Below, one piece after another: positions 32,135 to 32,805 of a DNA stretch of 32,805 bases. The translations under genes and the position numbers were made by a program. The stretch is from an uncultured Anaerolineaceae bacterium (GTDB lineage Bacteria; Chloroflexota; Anaerolineae; Promineifilales; Promineifilaceae): assembly GCA_937967805.1 (NCBI GenBank), contig CALBTC010000429.1, positions 1 to 32,805 on the forward strand. The letters run 5' to 3'. The notes under the pieces were generated by a model. The model made no database searches. It saw only the letters and a program-made list of their open reading frames with translations, and was not told the origin of the DNA. Within the stretch, counting starts at the first letter, position 1; each line of letters opens with the position of its first letter.

Positions 32135-32805
32135 TTATTCATCGATACCGGTGAACTCGTCAGCCGGCCAGTAACCAGAGTCGATGATTGCCTCAACGAC
32201 GTTGTCCTGGTCGACTGTGATGACCTCAGATGGCTGTGCCGGCACTTCGGTGACACCGTTGTCATACGTAGTGGTCTGCGGCGGGGTCTCGCCATTCAGG
32301 AAGGCAATCGCGGCATTGATAGCATCAGAGACCAGGGTGCGCACATCTTTCAGGACGGTCATGGATTGACGGCCGTCGATGATGTACTGCACCGAAGCCA
32401 CCTCAGCATCCTGACCGGTGACTACGTAGCTGGTCACGTCGGCATCAGCGGCAAAGGTGTCGGCGATTGACCGGGCCGTGCCGTCATTGGGGGCCAGGAT
32501 GAACACATCACCTTTGTCCTCAGCAGAAGCGGCCGTCAGGTTGGCTTCGGCCAGGTTGCGGGCGACGTTGAAGTCCCACTCGGTGGTAATCTGGCCAATG
32601 ATGTCAGCCATTTCTTCGCGGGTCAGTTCGGCCGTGTCCTGCAAAGCAACCGCTGCCTCAGAGTTAACGATGTAGAATGTGCCATCGGCGATCTTGGGCT
32701 GCAAGACGTTCCAGGCGCCTTCAAAGAAGAGGAAAGCGTTATTGTCTGAGGCGGCGCCGGCGTACAGGTAAAGCGGATTGTCTGTCCCGCTGGCGTTGTC
32801 CACCA
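32135..32805 (-). CDS. Sugar ABC transporter substrate-binding protein (C-terminal part)
   Basis: The C-terminal 223 or so residues of a periplasmic-binding-protein-like sugar receptor of the ChvE/XylF class; the gene runs off the window edge, so its signal peptide and N-lobe are not seen. LYAGAASDNNAFLFFEGAW, ILAPNDGTARSIADTF and VTGQDAEVASVQYIIDGRQSMTV match the ligand-binding strands, with the last segment being the usual C-lobe motif. It is the first of the three visible operon genes and delivers the sugar to the permease. Confidence 0.92.
   Translation of the reverse strand, partial: VDNASGTDNPLYLYAGAASDNNAFLFFEGAWNVLQPKIADGTFYIVNSEAAVALQDTAELTREEMADIIGQITTEWDFNVARNLAEANLTAASAEDKGDVFILAPNDGTARSIADTFAADADVTSYVVTGQDAEVASVQYIIDGRQSMTVLKDVRTLVSDAINAAIAFLNGETPPQTTTYDNGVTEVPAQPSEVITVDQDNVVEAIIDSGYWPADEFTGIDE

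Overview
The window looks like a mid-to-high-GC chromosomal segment of a free-living bacterium, most likely a member of the Chloroflexota (Anaerolineae-like). This placement is inferred from the fused transaldolase/glucose-6-phosphate isomerase next to zwf, the GH63-type glucosidase, the GlpABC-type glycerol-3-phosphate dehydrogenase, and the abundant intergenic inverted repeats; no marker gene confirms it. No rRNA, tRNA, CRISPR array, transposase or phage gene was recognised.

Layout. 1-690: the 3' part of an unrecognised helical protein gene without a usable start codon (minus strand). 689-8037: carbohydrate block with a GH63-like glucosidase (minus), then tal-pgi fusion and zwf (plus), closed by an intrinsic terminator. 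8017-14212: minus-strand genes for a DUF3267 zincin-like membrane protein, an orphan NarL/LuxR response regulator, a secreted clan GH-A-like protein, a small FmdB / CsoR-family / OsmC operon with a clear promoter-operator, a GT2 glycosyltransferase and a COG3910-type ATPase. 14372-18717: glpABC (minus), with a long structured leader. 19116-21484: a REC-histidine kinase hybrid and a membrane TPR protein (plus). 21561-22661: a thioredoxin-like protein (minus). 23006-24842: panB-panE (plus). 24903-25670: an NfsA-like nitroreductase whose frame is broken by two in-frame TAG codons. 25730-27726: a repeat-operator promoter, a leader with an intrinsic terminator, an alpha/beta hydrolase, and an AT-rich orphan membrane/zinc-ribbon gene. 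27739-30000: an EamA transporter and a flavin monooxygenase. 30057-32805: a sugar ABC transporter operon (binding protein, ATPase, permease; minus), cut by the window edge.

How the genes fit together. Much of the window concerns sugar and polyol catabolism: glycoside hydrolysis and ABC sugar import, entry into the pentose phosphate pathway (zwf, tal, pgi), and glycerol-3-phosphate oxidation feeding the quinone pool (glpABC). PanB and PanE are two successive pantothenate steps. The FmdB/CsoR-type/OsmC operon looks like a thiol or reactive-sulfur stress module.

The strongest unexplained signal is DNA-level: the 8-bp palindrome ACGGCCGT occurs about 57 times by eye (about one expected by chance), in all reading frames and between genes, but is absent from the AT-rich orphan gene at 27157-27726. 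It behaves like the cyanobacterial HIP1 repeat. Other notable points are an 11-A slippage-prone run exactly at the tal/pgi domain junction, a CsoR-family repressor with the copper-ligand His replaced by Tyr and a G-tract operator over its own promoter, two TAG interruptions in the nitroreductase, and several dispersed repeat families that abut or supply stop codons.
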